From contig QXVZ01001034.1 in NCBI GenBank assembly GCA_008931825.1, positions 434,001 to 498,000 on the forward strand: 64,000 nt of DNA, read 5' to 3'. The position numbers and the translations under genes are program-made. This DNA is from Phallusia fumigata (lineage: Eukaryota > Chordata > Ascidiacea > Phlebobranchia > Ascidiidae). The notes under the pieces were generated by a model that was given only the letters and a program-made list of their open reading frames with translations, had not been told where the DNA came from and searched no databases. Positions 11,047-24,800 of the stretch are shown here, in pieces (position 1 is the stretch's first letter; every line of letters starts with the position of its first letter).

Positions 11047-14000
11047 TTTGACAAAATGTCAACAAAATCTGTTACAACCTGCATAGCGTTCAGCATAATT
11101 ACAGTCATCAGATTAAAGGCCTTCACCGTCAGGCAACTAATTGATTACTTTGCCAGCGGCAATTTATTGCAGCCTGTAGTACGCGTGTGTTTTGGTGGTG
11201 CGATGATTTATTAGCTTCGTGCTGCAGCAAGCTTTTTCCTGTTCTTGAAATGCACGGACAATTTGTACTGAACTTAACTTTCGACCAACGGAAAAAGTTT
11301 GTGTTATGAAATTGCTGTATCTAGTAATAAACAATGTAAGCTGCAAGCGGTAGAATTTTCTAACAAACGAAAAAGCGTTCTTTTTGTGACTTTAAGTAGT
11401 GATAGAAAAGGATTAAAACAAGTTAGCAACCTAAAATCACGAAGATTACTCACAACTTGCAGAATTCTATTTTTTCATCCAGCTGTTTTTTTATCCTGGC
11501 AAAACTATGATTGACCAGTTAGACATATTTCACTCCTCAGATGTTTATGTGAGACAAACATTGTAATGAACTTGATTTTCAGAACGAACTTTCCCACACT
11601 TTACTGTCAAAGTGGTAAACCGAATTTTCGAGACGTCATAACTTACTGTCAGTAGCTTCCTCATCAAAACGGCGACTTCCTTAGCTAACTTGGCGTAACA
11701 CCTACAATTGACAATAACATTATGCTACCACTTTGCCCTGTTTTGCTGCTGAATGCTTTGGCGGCGGTTACATTTTAAAAATGCTGTTACTGACAGTGAC
11801 AAAGTTCTAAATATAGCGATGATTGCACGAAACTTCCATGGCTAACACAGTCGAGTCGTGCTTTAATTGCGCGGACTTTTGTATGTTCTGCGAGACTGGA
11901 ATTTTTGAGCCCATATAATTACATTAGGTAGTTTTTGTATCACTTGTTTCCCAAATTTATATTTGGTCCCTTTGTAACTCTGTAAAGTCTCGGTTATACC
12001 GCAATTATAATTCTGTTCGACCGATTAAACCCGATATTTTAGCAATCAAAGTGCTTAAAACGTCAACATCTCATCTAATGTCACGTTCCTGCAACACGGG
12101 CGCATGAAAAAATCCCATTTTAATACTGTGTCCTTCCTGTTCTACCATAAACCATAGGAACACATATTCAACCAAACGGTTAGTTTACCTACCCTGTACC
12201 GCATTGCGATGAAGCAGGCCTGGGGCTGGCTGTAGTCTTGATGCGTACAACTTTAGCCATGTTTCGTGACTCAGCTGGTGGCCTCTGGTATAAAGATAGC
12301 AACATACAGCAAGCTGAGTCATGTTCCTTGAAGTGAACATGAAACTTCTGCATGTACTTAACATCGCAAATTTGTCTTTAACAGGCATAAACATACTTTT
12401 TGCGTTTTAAAGAATTTAATATCAATCTTTTGCCGCTACATCTTTGCTCAAATAACCCACACTAATATACTAACCTGCCTCAATCACCTTAATCTGATAA
12501 CTGTGAAAGCCATAAGGTCGTCGAATTATTCAGGACTCCGCCGACTCGACGCTATTTGTTCAATTCAACTTCACCCCGATAGAATAATGGTTCAAAAATT
12601 CTAGTCGCTTTTACCAGTAGATATATAATTCTTGAGCTACTCTGTGCCACAGTTGACAACACCGCTTAATTTGCATCCAAGAATGAGCGCGATGAGAACG
12701 TTGCACTTTATAACTTAAAAGTACTGACTGTTTACACGCTTTCACACATATTCGTCTTCACGCACAGCGCATAGCATGACAGTCACTTCATTCCCTGGCC
12801 GACGGGCGATCAGTTTCAGGCCAATTGCTTCCGCCGCTAACAGGACAGTTATGCGGTAAGCCAACTTGTCATTTAGTCAGCACTTTTTGCTGATTCTTTT
12901 TGGTTTGGTAAGTCAATTATCAATCGAATTCATCTTTCAATTCCAAAGTGATCAATAAAGTTGTTTTTGGCATATACAATGAGGGAAAATTTGGAATATT
13001 TTTTTAAACTCATTAAGCAGTCGTGCGCATGTCTGTCAAAATCATTTGACCGGAAATGACGTTGCAATAAGAAGTTATTGACGTATGTGTGTTGAGTGCC
13101 GATTCGATGAAAAAATGCCTTCGCGCAACGCCTTCACTTAGCACGTTTGCGTATTAATTATAGCGTACGTGGTAATTCCGTGTCGGGACAGCAACGTTTA
13201 CTTTTTCACGTAACACGTTCTTATATGCTTTTGTGTGCTTAATCTTAATCTTTGCTTTGACCAAGGTCACCTGCATTGAAGGGTCGAAACGTTGCAAATA
13301 AAGGTGCGAATGTGCATGGAGAACATTATGAGCTTTTTGTGTGGGATCATGTTTTAAAACAAACGTCAACATGATATGATCAGTAAGTCCCGTCCCGGTA
13401 ATTAGAAATTGTTTTAAATCTAGCGTTTGGTTTTTGCTGTGACAACATGCAACAAATGTTCCACATTGAAAGACGAATTTATTAAACACTTTTACAAATT
13501 TGTCAGGCTGTGAGACGCATATTCTTGACAGCGGTTGTTATAGATATGATCAATCAAGGGTCAGTAATTATTTTTCGGTATTTCCCACGTTAATTGTATT
13601 GGTGCCACGATCGATTCAAACACTTCGCGTGCAGGATTTGTTAAAAATATTGAATAGCACTGTAAGACTGCCAGTGGTTGCGTGTTTTAGTTGGGTCCAA
13701 ATTTCTTTGAAGTTCAACATACAAAATTTTAACTTTCAGTTAGTAGAACCGGACCGGACCTATTATTTGCTGACACTTGTGTTCAGTTTCCTTGTACGTT
13801 TATTCCAAATACTAGTTTTAGGAAAAGACACTACAAATACAGAAAACAGAAAAGTCAATTTTCCAATCAAATACTACAATTCTGGAGTGTTAAGTAAACA
13901 AGTGACAATGGATTTTTGAAAAACCATACACATTTGGGCAACTATACACATTCGTCGCGTTAAAGTAAAAAAAAATCTTAATTTGTGTATTGACGAGTAG

Positions 14001-15848
14001 ACACCGTTAGTTGGCTATTTACAAATGGTTGCCCTGTACATCTAAAACAACTCTTCATCGACGTTTACTTCTTTTCAGGGATGGGAGATTTCGATACAAC
14101 TGAGGTTGCTCCGGAACGATAACCGGTTTCAATCGATATCGTATCGTCGATAGTGTTTGCTGAAACAATAAAAATCTTACTCTCTTCTCTGCCATAACCG
14201 AAGATCCTCTAACTAAACCGTACTGTTGATAACAGGGGTTCCTAACCATGGGTACACGTACCCCGTGGGTTACGAGATCTGTTTCTAGGGGGTACGAAGA
14301 CACTGAATCATTAGAGCCAGTTATGTAGATACTGCGTTACGTGTATGACGTCCAAACAAAAATTGTTTGTTATTTAAACATGAGAACAATAATTACTTTC
14401 TGTAAAATACAAAAGGGGGTACGAGAAATGGTTGGTGACTTCGAAGTTGTACCGATAAGGACTACATAAAATAGTGTGAATGTTACTTATTGTGGCAAGC
14501 GTGCTTCTTCTGCTTTTCAGTCTGTTTGTCACAGCTACTGGGAGTGTTTCGCTTTCTTGTCCGCATCCCGGACAGCAAATGACGTCTGCAAAAGACAACA
14601 AGACGCTAGACATGATAAAAAGCAAGTTTTTGTTCAGCAGACTGTCAAAGACAGTGATTCTTGACATGGGCTAATTGTGCCCCAGAAGGAAAATATATTG
14701 TAAACCAGAGAAGGAAATTCGTGCAATATTGCTATTGGTAAAAAATTACCAAGAGATTGATAAGTTTTATATTGAAGTAAACAAAATACATTCTTCGGAA
14801 TTGAAGCACATAAAAAACTAAAAAAATTTTTTGCACTCGGCATACTAAATTCAATAATTTGTCTTTGACGTTGACAATATCATGTTTTAAATAATCACCG
14901 AATCAATCTCTTCACTTCCGCCAGTCAGCCATTATTTGTCTGACAGGTTTGTGTGGTGAATAATTACTTCGTGTTAGCCACAAAGCCAATTTGAATTTTT
15001 GGTAGTGCTGTGACGGTAAGAGCATTCGGTCGTTGTCACGTCTGGTGACATAATTTTTATAGTAAACATCTTTGAACTTGCCTTTTTTCCTTGTTGCTGT
15101 TGTCCCCACTGCTCGTAACGAGTATGATTTCGAGAATTTGACTAAAATAAAAGCTGTAGTTACATACCACGAACAAATTAGTTGTAGAGTTGTGTAAATC
15201 GTTATGCATTATGTATTGCACGTCGTGGGTTAACTACAATTTCACTCACAAAAATAGTTTTTCTGTGGAAAAAACCCAAATTACAGAAAAAACAGCTGAT
15301 TCTAAAACCAAAATTCTGTATGTAGAACAAAAGTTGTTTGTTTTAGGTCAAATTCAAATCACCATGACTTTCATGCTGTTCTTCGAGAAAGGGTTTGTGT
15401 TTTAGAACTTCCCATCCTCCCGGCCACTCCTGAAACTCCTCGGACATAACTGTTTCGGGCCTCAAGAACTCCCGCTGGTTTTTCTGTCGATTTTGCAAAC
15501 AACATGACATGACACATCAAAATACAGTGCGCCAGATGTAAGAAAATCTGCTGATCTAAAATAGTTGGATGTATGAACGACATTTGTGATATCTACTATG
15601 GCAGTTCATTGTTTTTTTTAACTTCTTGGCCAGATAAATTTATGTTTCTTTTATGTTTAGAGTTTTTAAAAACACCACGACGAATGATTCAGTCATGTAC
15701 TTTAGACAGTCAGGAACTTTAGACAAAATTGAACATACGCAACGAAACTACGTAAACTGGTGCACTAAACATATTTCATGAGGTTTTCATGAAACCCCCG
15801 GGAATGTAGTGTCTTGGTTTGGTTCAAGCGCTTGGATGTATCTGGATA
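11047..15848. other. Intergenic region upstream of the LDLa receptor
   Basis: About 4.8 kb with no supported gene. It holds the presumptive promoter side of the LDLa receptor (no clear core elements), a hAT-like repeat near 14233-14440, and several chance open frames (for example plus 13500-13919, 139 codons, hydrophobic but unlike any family I know). The 3' end of the glutamate-receptor-like gene begins at its right end. Confidence 0.5.
14233..14440. mobile_element. hAT-like repeat fragment
   Basis: Begins CAGGGGTTCCTAACCATGGG, the kind of terminus seen in the other hAT-like MITEs here, and holds two GGGGGTACGA strings (near 14289 and 14416). The right terminus is not clear, so the end is approximate. 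Confidence 0.35.
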
Positions 15849-18800
15849 TCATGTCACTTTTTCACAGCTATCCACATTCCATGTAAAGTTTACATCTGCA
15901 AGAAATTGTTTCAAATCGCTCACCCTAAACGAATATCGTCTTGCTCTTCCAGTGAAGCCGCCAATTCCCCCGAACTTGATGTATGTCGTCTCCAAGAAGA
16001 GAAAAAAGAATCCCACCGACAAACCGAGACCAAGGAAGACGTACATCCCAATGAAAGCCTGTTGTAAAATTGATTTAAGGCAGTGCTTCCCAACTAGCCA
16101 GATGGCCTTAGGGTAAAAAGATTAGCTCCTTTTTTATTTCGCAAACATGGATGGTTTCTTCGGGAAACATTGGTTTCGTAAGAAAAGATTAAAGCTTTGT
16201 TTTTGAAATATATATGGGTAGACACCAGTTGTGTTCGTTTTAGAAATGCAGGCAATTGACATTTTACTGTCTTGTTATAATTTTACTTCCAAACATATTT
16301 GACAGTAAGTAAATAGTGATGAGCTGCGTACTTCACGAGCTGATACTAGAGCAATTATCGACATCTCCAAGAACTTGTTACTCCAACCATAGCAAACGTT
16401 TTAGGTGTATTACATACGTTCGATCCATCACATTAACAAGAAGTTTTTTATGTGTGTATATTGAAAAAGAATTAAGATGTTTTGACAATCGACTAGAGCA
16501 AACACGTGTGCTACCAAAACCGATACTTCTTTAGTACCTTTATATCGAGTTGCCCACCGTCATCCAATGATATCATGCTTGTGGAAGTTTCACATGCCGT
16601 TTCCAAGTCGCCAAACCTGCAGCAATTTAAACTTTTCCGTTTTCTTTCTTTATCTCTCTTTAAAATTCAATTCCGTTTTCTTTCTTTATCAACACATACC
16701 GGTAAAGTGCGTGTAGTCGTAACGGGTGTCGCCCCAGTTTATAGTCTGTTCATTGCATACTCTAATATATAGTACAGCAATTCATATTCATTTAATATCC
16801 ATTTGTTATTATGGTAGTTGCGTCAGCTTAATAAAACTAAAGTTTGCTTGGTCCCACTACGATACGATAAAACACTCCAACACAGCACTAGACGACCAAG
16901 TTGTCATAATAAATTGGTGCTCGTAAGGTTGTTGGTTCTAATCCCGCGTAAGTTTGTGTTTTCCTGGACAAGACACTAGATTATACTCTACACCGGTGGA
17001 ACCCAAAGTAAGTGTTACCAACATATCCCAATTCTAAACACATTGCATTAATATTGATCGACGAAACTACAAGAAGATAGGTTGCTCGTTGTAAAAATGA
17101 TGCTTTTATCCATTGTTTTACCCACCAAAGATATTATAACACAGCAACCAATTAAATGTCCACGTTTTCCATTTCATACTGAACGTAAACCTTGAAACAT
17201 ATATGTGACTGTAGCCTGCTGGGTACCAAATAAATGATTTATGACGACCAACCATTTCTGTTCAAAGTCGAACAATTTTCCGACATCTCTGAGATGGGAA
17301 ATGTTGTCGTTGATTGCAGGAAGGAATATGAGACCTTTTCGAACGGGCAAACCGACCTGATAGCTGTAAAAACCGTCGCCGACCTGAAAAAAGCGAAAGT
17401 CCTACGCTTGAGAAAAATATGTGGTAAAATCCAGATGACGGTAGATCTCATCTAATCAGTGTTGTGGTAACTACATGGTTTCAACAGAATTGACTTGACT
17501 TAGTCACTGGTAGAAAAAGGCGCAACTTGACGTCACAGCAATAAAAAATCTGACTTATCTTGACTCGAGCATAAGTACTCGTTTTCAACACAGATAAACT
17601 AAGACTTCACTTGATGTTTTAAAACATTGTATGATGCTTTATTGGTGTCGATTCAGTCTTTTGGGTATTGCAATCAACTACAGGTTTATTTCTTATTTCT
17701 AGCATGTATAGTATTACCTGATCGTTGTCACAGCTGGCAGCGAGAGCTTGCACCACTGTTTTAAACGTAGAAATCAACATAAAGTTGTCTTCGCTAATGC
17801 GCTTCATTGCATCCTCAATATTTTCGAAGAGAGATTCGCTCTCTCGCCCTCTTACGTAATGCCACGTCGTGCTGCGAGGACATCCAAGTTACTTTGTTGT
17901 TAGTTGAGCATATTTTGAAGATTTAATTTAAATGTACGAAGTTACATTTGGCAAAAATTGTTTTGAATTTCCTTGGGAATGTTAACAATATAAATTACGG
18001 GGGTGAATGATAAAAGATAAAAACTAGACTGACCTGTCGGGCAAACTAATCATACAATTTGAAAATCAAACATTCCTAAACAAGCCGCCAAGACGGTCAA
18101 GTAGTTAGCGTCGAGAAATATAATTCTGTCACTGTTTCAAAGCCAAAAACCTTAATCTATCCTTTATTGTCGTTAAAAGGCTGTTTAACATAATTTCACA
18201 TTTCGCTTTATCACCTGTATGGATGATCTTTGGCGGTTGGCAGGATCTTAGTTAGCATCGGGTTATCGGCAAGCAAACCGTATTTCACCACCTGTTGACT
18301 TGCAAGCTCGTCAAGGGTTGTGATGCCTTGTGAGTCGACCTGAGTCATGAACGCTGAAATGCAAAGCAAAAAACGTGGTCTCTTAAAAATGTCAAGGCTT
18401 GAAACCAGTCGGAAGATGAACTTACATATCATGTTGGCGGTGTACGCTGCGATCACAAGCATCACGAAGAGCCACCAAGTCCCAGACAGCACTTTAAGCG
18501 AAGCGGACCTGTACCACATAAAACCTTTATTTCGTTTATGTACAAAGTTATACAAATCATTTCGTCTTGATAATAATGCCACGTTAATTACTGGCAGTGA
18601 GTGGCTATGATGATACTTGGAACGGTACAAAGTATACTGTGGTAAAAACGTGCCTAGTACATGACTGAGCCATGAAAAAGAAATACGCGCCGCGTTTAAG
18701 ATCAACCACAAAATAAAGTAAAAGCCTAGTCAAGCGCTTTGATATAAACATCGTTTTTTTAAACATTCCTTTTTTTCTTACATAGTTCAGTTAAAAACCA

Positions 18801-21800
18801 CTAGGCTCTTTAGAGGTTGGTGAGATTTTAACGTCTTTCACAATATGTCTCAGGGATGAGTAAGGGCTTAAAAAAACACAGAGTCGTCGTGGCTCAAGGT
18901 TGGCACGTTGAAAAGTTTTAATCTTTTTTACCTAAACCAACCTTAATGGCGGTTCGTTAGCTGTAAGAAACTCCTCATTACCTTGGCAAAAGTTGAGACG
19001 ATTGTTCGACCAAAGCAGCAAAGTTGAACCAGAGGCTGTTGAGGAAACCCAAGTGTTCGGAGTGTTTTGCTCCCGGCCTCAAGTCACGCGATGCGCGCCG
19101 AAACTCGTAAGGGTTTTTCTTGTTGATGTACGTCATCATCAGAGCAACCTTTTGTGCAGAAAAAATTTGGGGACTTTACGCGATGCAGGATTTGCACAGA
19201 TGTAGACTTTGACTTAGCATTCAGTTAGGTACACAATTTAGCGCTAAATACAGCACTATCATATAATAACAGAAAGTTACGTACACAATTCAGGGTTTTA
19301 AATAGTCTCAATATGAAGATACAAGTCAGTACTTGGGTGTAAAACATTTACACGTTTCGACAAACGCTGTTGTCAACATCAGGCAACAGAAAGTTGTTTT
19401 GTATAACCATTACAACGTCGCAAAACCCATTCAGGTTCTCGAACCCTTCTCTAGGCAAAAAAAACTTTTCGCGGATTAGCTGAAGGGGAAACAAACAATC
19501 AAAGACATTTAAAATGCTCAAATGATTTAAAATAGAATCATGTAACTTCGACAGCAGGGGCAAACGTTTATAAACATACAAATCTCAACAGAATCGCTAT
19601 AATTTAGTTATTTCCAATTCCAAAACGTAGTAAGGTTCATTAGAAAAGCTTAAGCTGAAATCTTTGGAAGAAAATATCTACTTTAAACGCTCATGTATAT
19701 TCTTACCAAAACTAGAGTTGTCCACAAAACCACCCAACTTTCTTCTTTAAAGGGAGCAAGGAATTGCCAGATGCTGACTTCTTGGTTCTTCTCCACCCTC
19801 TTGGTGAGAAGATACATTTTAGGAGTCTGGATGGGAGTTGTGATGGACACTATGTCCGAGAGAAGGATTCTGCCTCCGTGGATGATCTTGTCGTAAAGAA
19901 ATATGTCGCACTGAAATTAAGAAAACACTGATTAAAATTTAGGCATTTACTGTGTAAGGGAAAGTTTTTGAGTGTTCAAAAACAACATACAACTTGCTGA
20001 CTGTTGGCTCTTTCATAACAAATCTTATTTTTCTTCATTAGCGGTATTATTTTTCCTGCAAATCATACTACGTGCAAAGTTCAGTGTGATAACACATTCA
20101 TAACTTACCATGCCCGACTCGAAGATTTCGTTCATCTGAAACTCGAGGTCAGATTCGCTCAAATTCATTCCCGGCCCGAAAGTTGACGCAGTCTCGAAGC
20201 TCATCGTAAAATTAAACTTCATCGTTTCCGACAACGCCTTTATGACGTCATACAGAAAGCCTTCGTAGGTTCCCGGAATCGGAAGTCCGTCCTCCATTTC
20301 CCACGATAGCCACGGAGGGTTCTGCAGTGATTGCGTACGATCAATGTCAGCACAGAAACGCTGCTACAATGACGTCATCACTCACCCAAACGGCCCCGAT
20401 GACTAGGTCACGTGACGGAAGCTTTACACGCTCCACTGCGAACTGCTCGTACGTCACGTTGATGTAGCTGCGAATACCGTTGCGGCCTCCGACGTTGAGA
20501 AGTTGGTGTACCTTTGGGCAAAACGTTAGAAGTTTAAATAAAACTGTCTGTGGGTCTAACTTACCTCACCAATGCTTAGAGAATACCATAATTGGGATTG
20601 ATCGGAAACGTTTATGTTGTACATCACGAAAAAAATTCCATCTTATTACTAGTTACTTCAGGACAAGCGATTTTAATGTCGTTTTTAAACGTTTTACGTT
20701 GCAAAGTAAATATATTCCGGATTTTTCCCAAAGTAGATAATATTTTTAACCTAAATGCGATATATCGTCTATTAAAAAGCACAAACGTGGGGATTGAAAA
20801 AATACGATTTTTGCAATGTGAAATGGTACAACGATCGGTTTTTACTTACGTTTTGTCCATTAACTTGGGCGTGCACGTGTTCGATCGTATAAATCGGGTT
20901 GGAGTCATTAAAGTTAAGCATGCCGATAAGGGTTGCCTCGCAAGTACTGTGGTTGTAGTTCTAATACAGAAGTTAAAAGATAAATATGTTTTCGCAAAGT
21001 CTAGCCAGCTGTTGGCTAAGCAATAACGAGCAATTTGCTTCATGAAATAAAAACCTTAGAAAATTTGATTTAAATGAATAATGTAACAGTGTCGATTTTC
21101 CAAGTTCTAGTAACATTGGTTTATAAATTTTGTTACAGAAGCATCTGAATTCTGAATACAGATGGAAAAATCAATCTTGTGTTAGATCAGGTTACATCCA
21201 ATGACACAAATCCCAAAATTAATCACGTATAACAATAACATTTCAAAACACAAAGTTGTGAACTATACCTCTAACCAGTAACATTTGTATTTACCACGCA
21301 CCCATGTATAAGTAGAAGCGAAGGGACAGGGATCGAATCTCGTCGTGATTTCGAACTTCGATGAGTGCTGGTGATGGTCGGCCTGCCTTCTTCGCCGGTG
21401 GCCAGCGTGGGAGGGCGCTGCGGAGCTACTGGAACTCTCGGATGACGGTGGGATGACGTCACCGCTTGTCACTTCTTTGATGAGGCAGTTCTCGAACTCT
21501 TTGTCCTAAATTTACAAAAAAGCTAAGTATCTGTTCAGATCACAGGATAAAATGATTAAATACTTACCACACCCGAACTGACGTCGTGGCCGCCATGACT
21601 GTCAGATGATGGAGCAGAGTCCATCACATGCCCATGAGCTGCCTTAGTTGTTGTCGTCATAACATGTCCATGACCACTAGGTGCCACAGTAGTGGTTGTT
21701 GTCATTGCGTGTCCATGGCCGCTTGGTGCCGCTGTAGTAGTTGTTGTCATTGCGTGTCCATGGCCGCTAGGTGCCGCAGTAGTTGTTGTTGCCATTGCGT

Positions 21801-24800
21801 GTCCATGACCGCTAGGTGCCGCAGTAGTTGTTGTCATTACGTGTCCGTGGCCGCTGGGTGCCGCTGTTGTTGTTGTTGTCATTACGTGTCCGTGGCCGCT
21901 AGGTGCCGCAGTAGTTGTTGACATTGCGTGTCCATGGCCGCTAGGTGCCGCTGTTGTTGTTGATATTGCGTGTCCATGCAGTGCCCCTATAGTTGTGGTT
22001 ACAGAACGTCTATGGAGGCTATGTGCTCCACTCACAGTAGTTGTTGTCATTGCGTGTCCATGTCCGCTAGGTGCCGCAGTTGTCGTTGTGGTCGTTGCGT
22101 GTCCATGTCCGCTAGGTGTCGCAGTAGCGGTTGTGGTCGTTGCGTGTCCATGTCCGCTAGGTGCCGCAGTAGTGGTTGTGGTCATAACATGTCCGTGACC
22201 GCCAGAGGTCGCTGTTTCCGTGTACGGTTGTGTTGTATCAACGTTCGTGGTGTTGATAATAAATCCTTTGTTAATATTGACGCCACAAAGTAGAATCTGC
22301 GCAAAAAAGTCTGTTTTGCACTGTAACTCGCTGTAGTTGCCATTTGTAATAACTGAGTGATGTATCTAAGTAAAGGTTATGACGAATTGGGTTTGAAAGT
22401 CGTACTCTAAAACACCCATGTTGACTCGAAAAACCGGAATAAACTTGTGTCACAAGCTGGGCTTTATCTTAAAAAACATGGAGTCATTACAACTATAACT
22501 GAGAGTGAACAAATGTTTTCTAAACCAATTTTTGTTATTCGAACTCGGACTGCATTGGATCCTACCTTCAATCACCATGGCTTAACTAAACATAACAAAC
22601 AGACTTTTTATCAGTTTCCTAAGTCAAAACTTTGGTTCAAAACAGGTAACTTACTTCTTGATGATGGTATCGTACACTGTTCTGGCACGATTCGGAAAAC
22701 TTCGGATCAAGTCGGAACTTTTCGCAGGCCTCGACCATACCACGTGCCACAATGCGGACTAGTGATTGGACGACGGTTTGGTAAAGCTTGTTGCCGTCGT
22801 TTTCCAGTTCGGGGTAAGCTGTTATGATCTCCAACGTAAGCGGAGTGACCAGAGGACTATGCAAGAAGGTGATCCGGACACCGTCATCCAAAAAATTGTG
22901 CAAAACTTGCGGATTGAGGAGCTGGACAAAATATGTGTTTAATTTCGTGCACTTGAACTAGATTTCAAAAGCAAAACTGTTACAGGACTTTGCTGGAGCT
23001 CAGCTAAAATCAGTTAAACCGCCAGATATTATTACAACCAAACTACAGATTTGAATGAGAGACAAGTAACTAACTTGCCCCTTGCGACAAAGTAGTCATT
23101 TGTCATTTTCCGACACTAAAAATAATAATACTAGGCTATTTTTAATGATGGCATCGGTGCATTACCATAAGAAGCAAAGCTTGAGACTTACCACGTTGGG
23201 AATGAACCAGTGATAGTTTTCAGTTGAGAGACTTAGCTGCCTGGCAACCGACATAATTCTGATCAGCCGTGTGTAGGAGCTCACAAGCACGTAAGTTCTG
23301 TCAAAAATGTACATTTTTACACATATTATTGGTGCTGTAATTTGATATCCCGAACAGTCGTACGAAAGCTCAAAATTTGTTGACAAATTAACGACAATGT
23401 ACAAAACAACCGTGTAACTAATTCATGATTGTCTTGTTGATCTGACCTGATGCCCTTTCGTCTCGCTTGAATGAGTTTAGAACGGATGCTTTCGTCACTC
23501 TGTTGCGCTTCGAAGGCAACTACGTCAAGACCACGTGACCCAGCGTCTTGAATGTTCTGGAATGTAAACTGGACTTCTGCGGAAAAAAACCTCACTGGTT
23601 GAGTTGAGTTAAAGTTATTTCCTCTGGAGAAATAAATGTTGCCAGCACGATTGCGATAAGGCCATCACTAAGCCGAAAGTACCTTTACAATGTTGTGGAA
23701 AGCACAAACGTAAAGACCACAAATGCTTGAAGATGGATAAACAACTACACCTCCATTGCATGGCGTTATGTGACGAGGGCTTACATGAAAGTAAGTTTAG
23801 CGCAATATGAGAACCACGACTGGCAAAACTTTGTTGGGCGAAATTGGGAGAAATTATCAAACTAAGCACGTGTTGGATATAAACCCGACAGCGGCGTGAT
23901 TTTTTCGGTTCGCAAATCACGAGGGGGCACTGTTGAGTTAACTTCGAATTCATTTGGAACTAAATACTACCGCTTTAGCTCCAAATTTTATGCACAAAAT
24001 TTTTCTGTTCGTTTGATGTTATGGGTTTACTTTTGGTGCAAACTATACATAATTATTTCCTAATGGTTACATTTTAAGCATAGGACCGACCGTGTCTGTT
24101 GCTGGTAACTACTTTTTAGAATTTTTTATGGGACCGACAACGGATATGTAAAAAGGCAGTAGTATGTTACCGTCATTTTTGTCGTAGAGTACAGCTGCAG
24201 ATTTCCATTCGTATTGCTTTACTGCTTCGAAAAACGACGCCATCAATGACGAATCGGATGGCATTAGGTAATGGATTCTGTTGAATAGTGGTTATACAGC
24301 AGTAAAAATAGTTAAAAAATGAAAAAAAAAATATCTTAGCTTCTTGAAGTCTATGAATAATTACGAAACGCTAGTATTTTTAAAGTCGCTTGGTTGGACT
24401 GCTGTTTATGTCTGCGACTGATATTTTAATAGTACAGAATCAAATTGATCAATTCCTCAAAATGTGACAACAGTTACAGTGGAAAAGTTTCATTACCAGT
24501 GGAAACGTTCTCCCAATAGTTACTATGCAAAAGCTTGATTCCTTGTTTTATTTTTAAGCTCTAGAAATATTCTTAGGTTTGTACTTTTAAAGGATTTATA
24601 TGAAACGGGTAATTTCCCGCATACGTAGCAAGGCCACAGTTAAACAGAAGCTTAGACATTTTCCAGTTGATTTAAAGCCCGAATCCACTAACGTCAGGTC
24701 ACTTTGATATTGGCAAACAACATGTATAAAGTGTTTACTAATGACAATAAGTGGTAGAAAAACGAGAGGGTGCCATGTACGAGGAAAATATTTGGTAGTA

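Noticed and set aside
13500-13919. 139-codon plus-strand frame
   Set aside because: AT-rich hydrophobic translation with no motif, no splice context and no neighbour relation. Its length is within chance for AT-rich intergenic DNA of this size.
14480-14674. Small plus-strand frame with a signal-peptide-like start (MLLIVASVLLLLFSLFV)
   Set aside because: It lies against a hAT-like repeat and an overlapping frame on plus is equally open. There is no support beyond the hydrophobic start.
21628-22293. Cys-rich plus-strand frames over the repeat exon
   Set aside because: They are shadows of the His/Thr minisatellite on the minus strand; the minus frame joins in phase with the channel exons.
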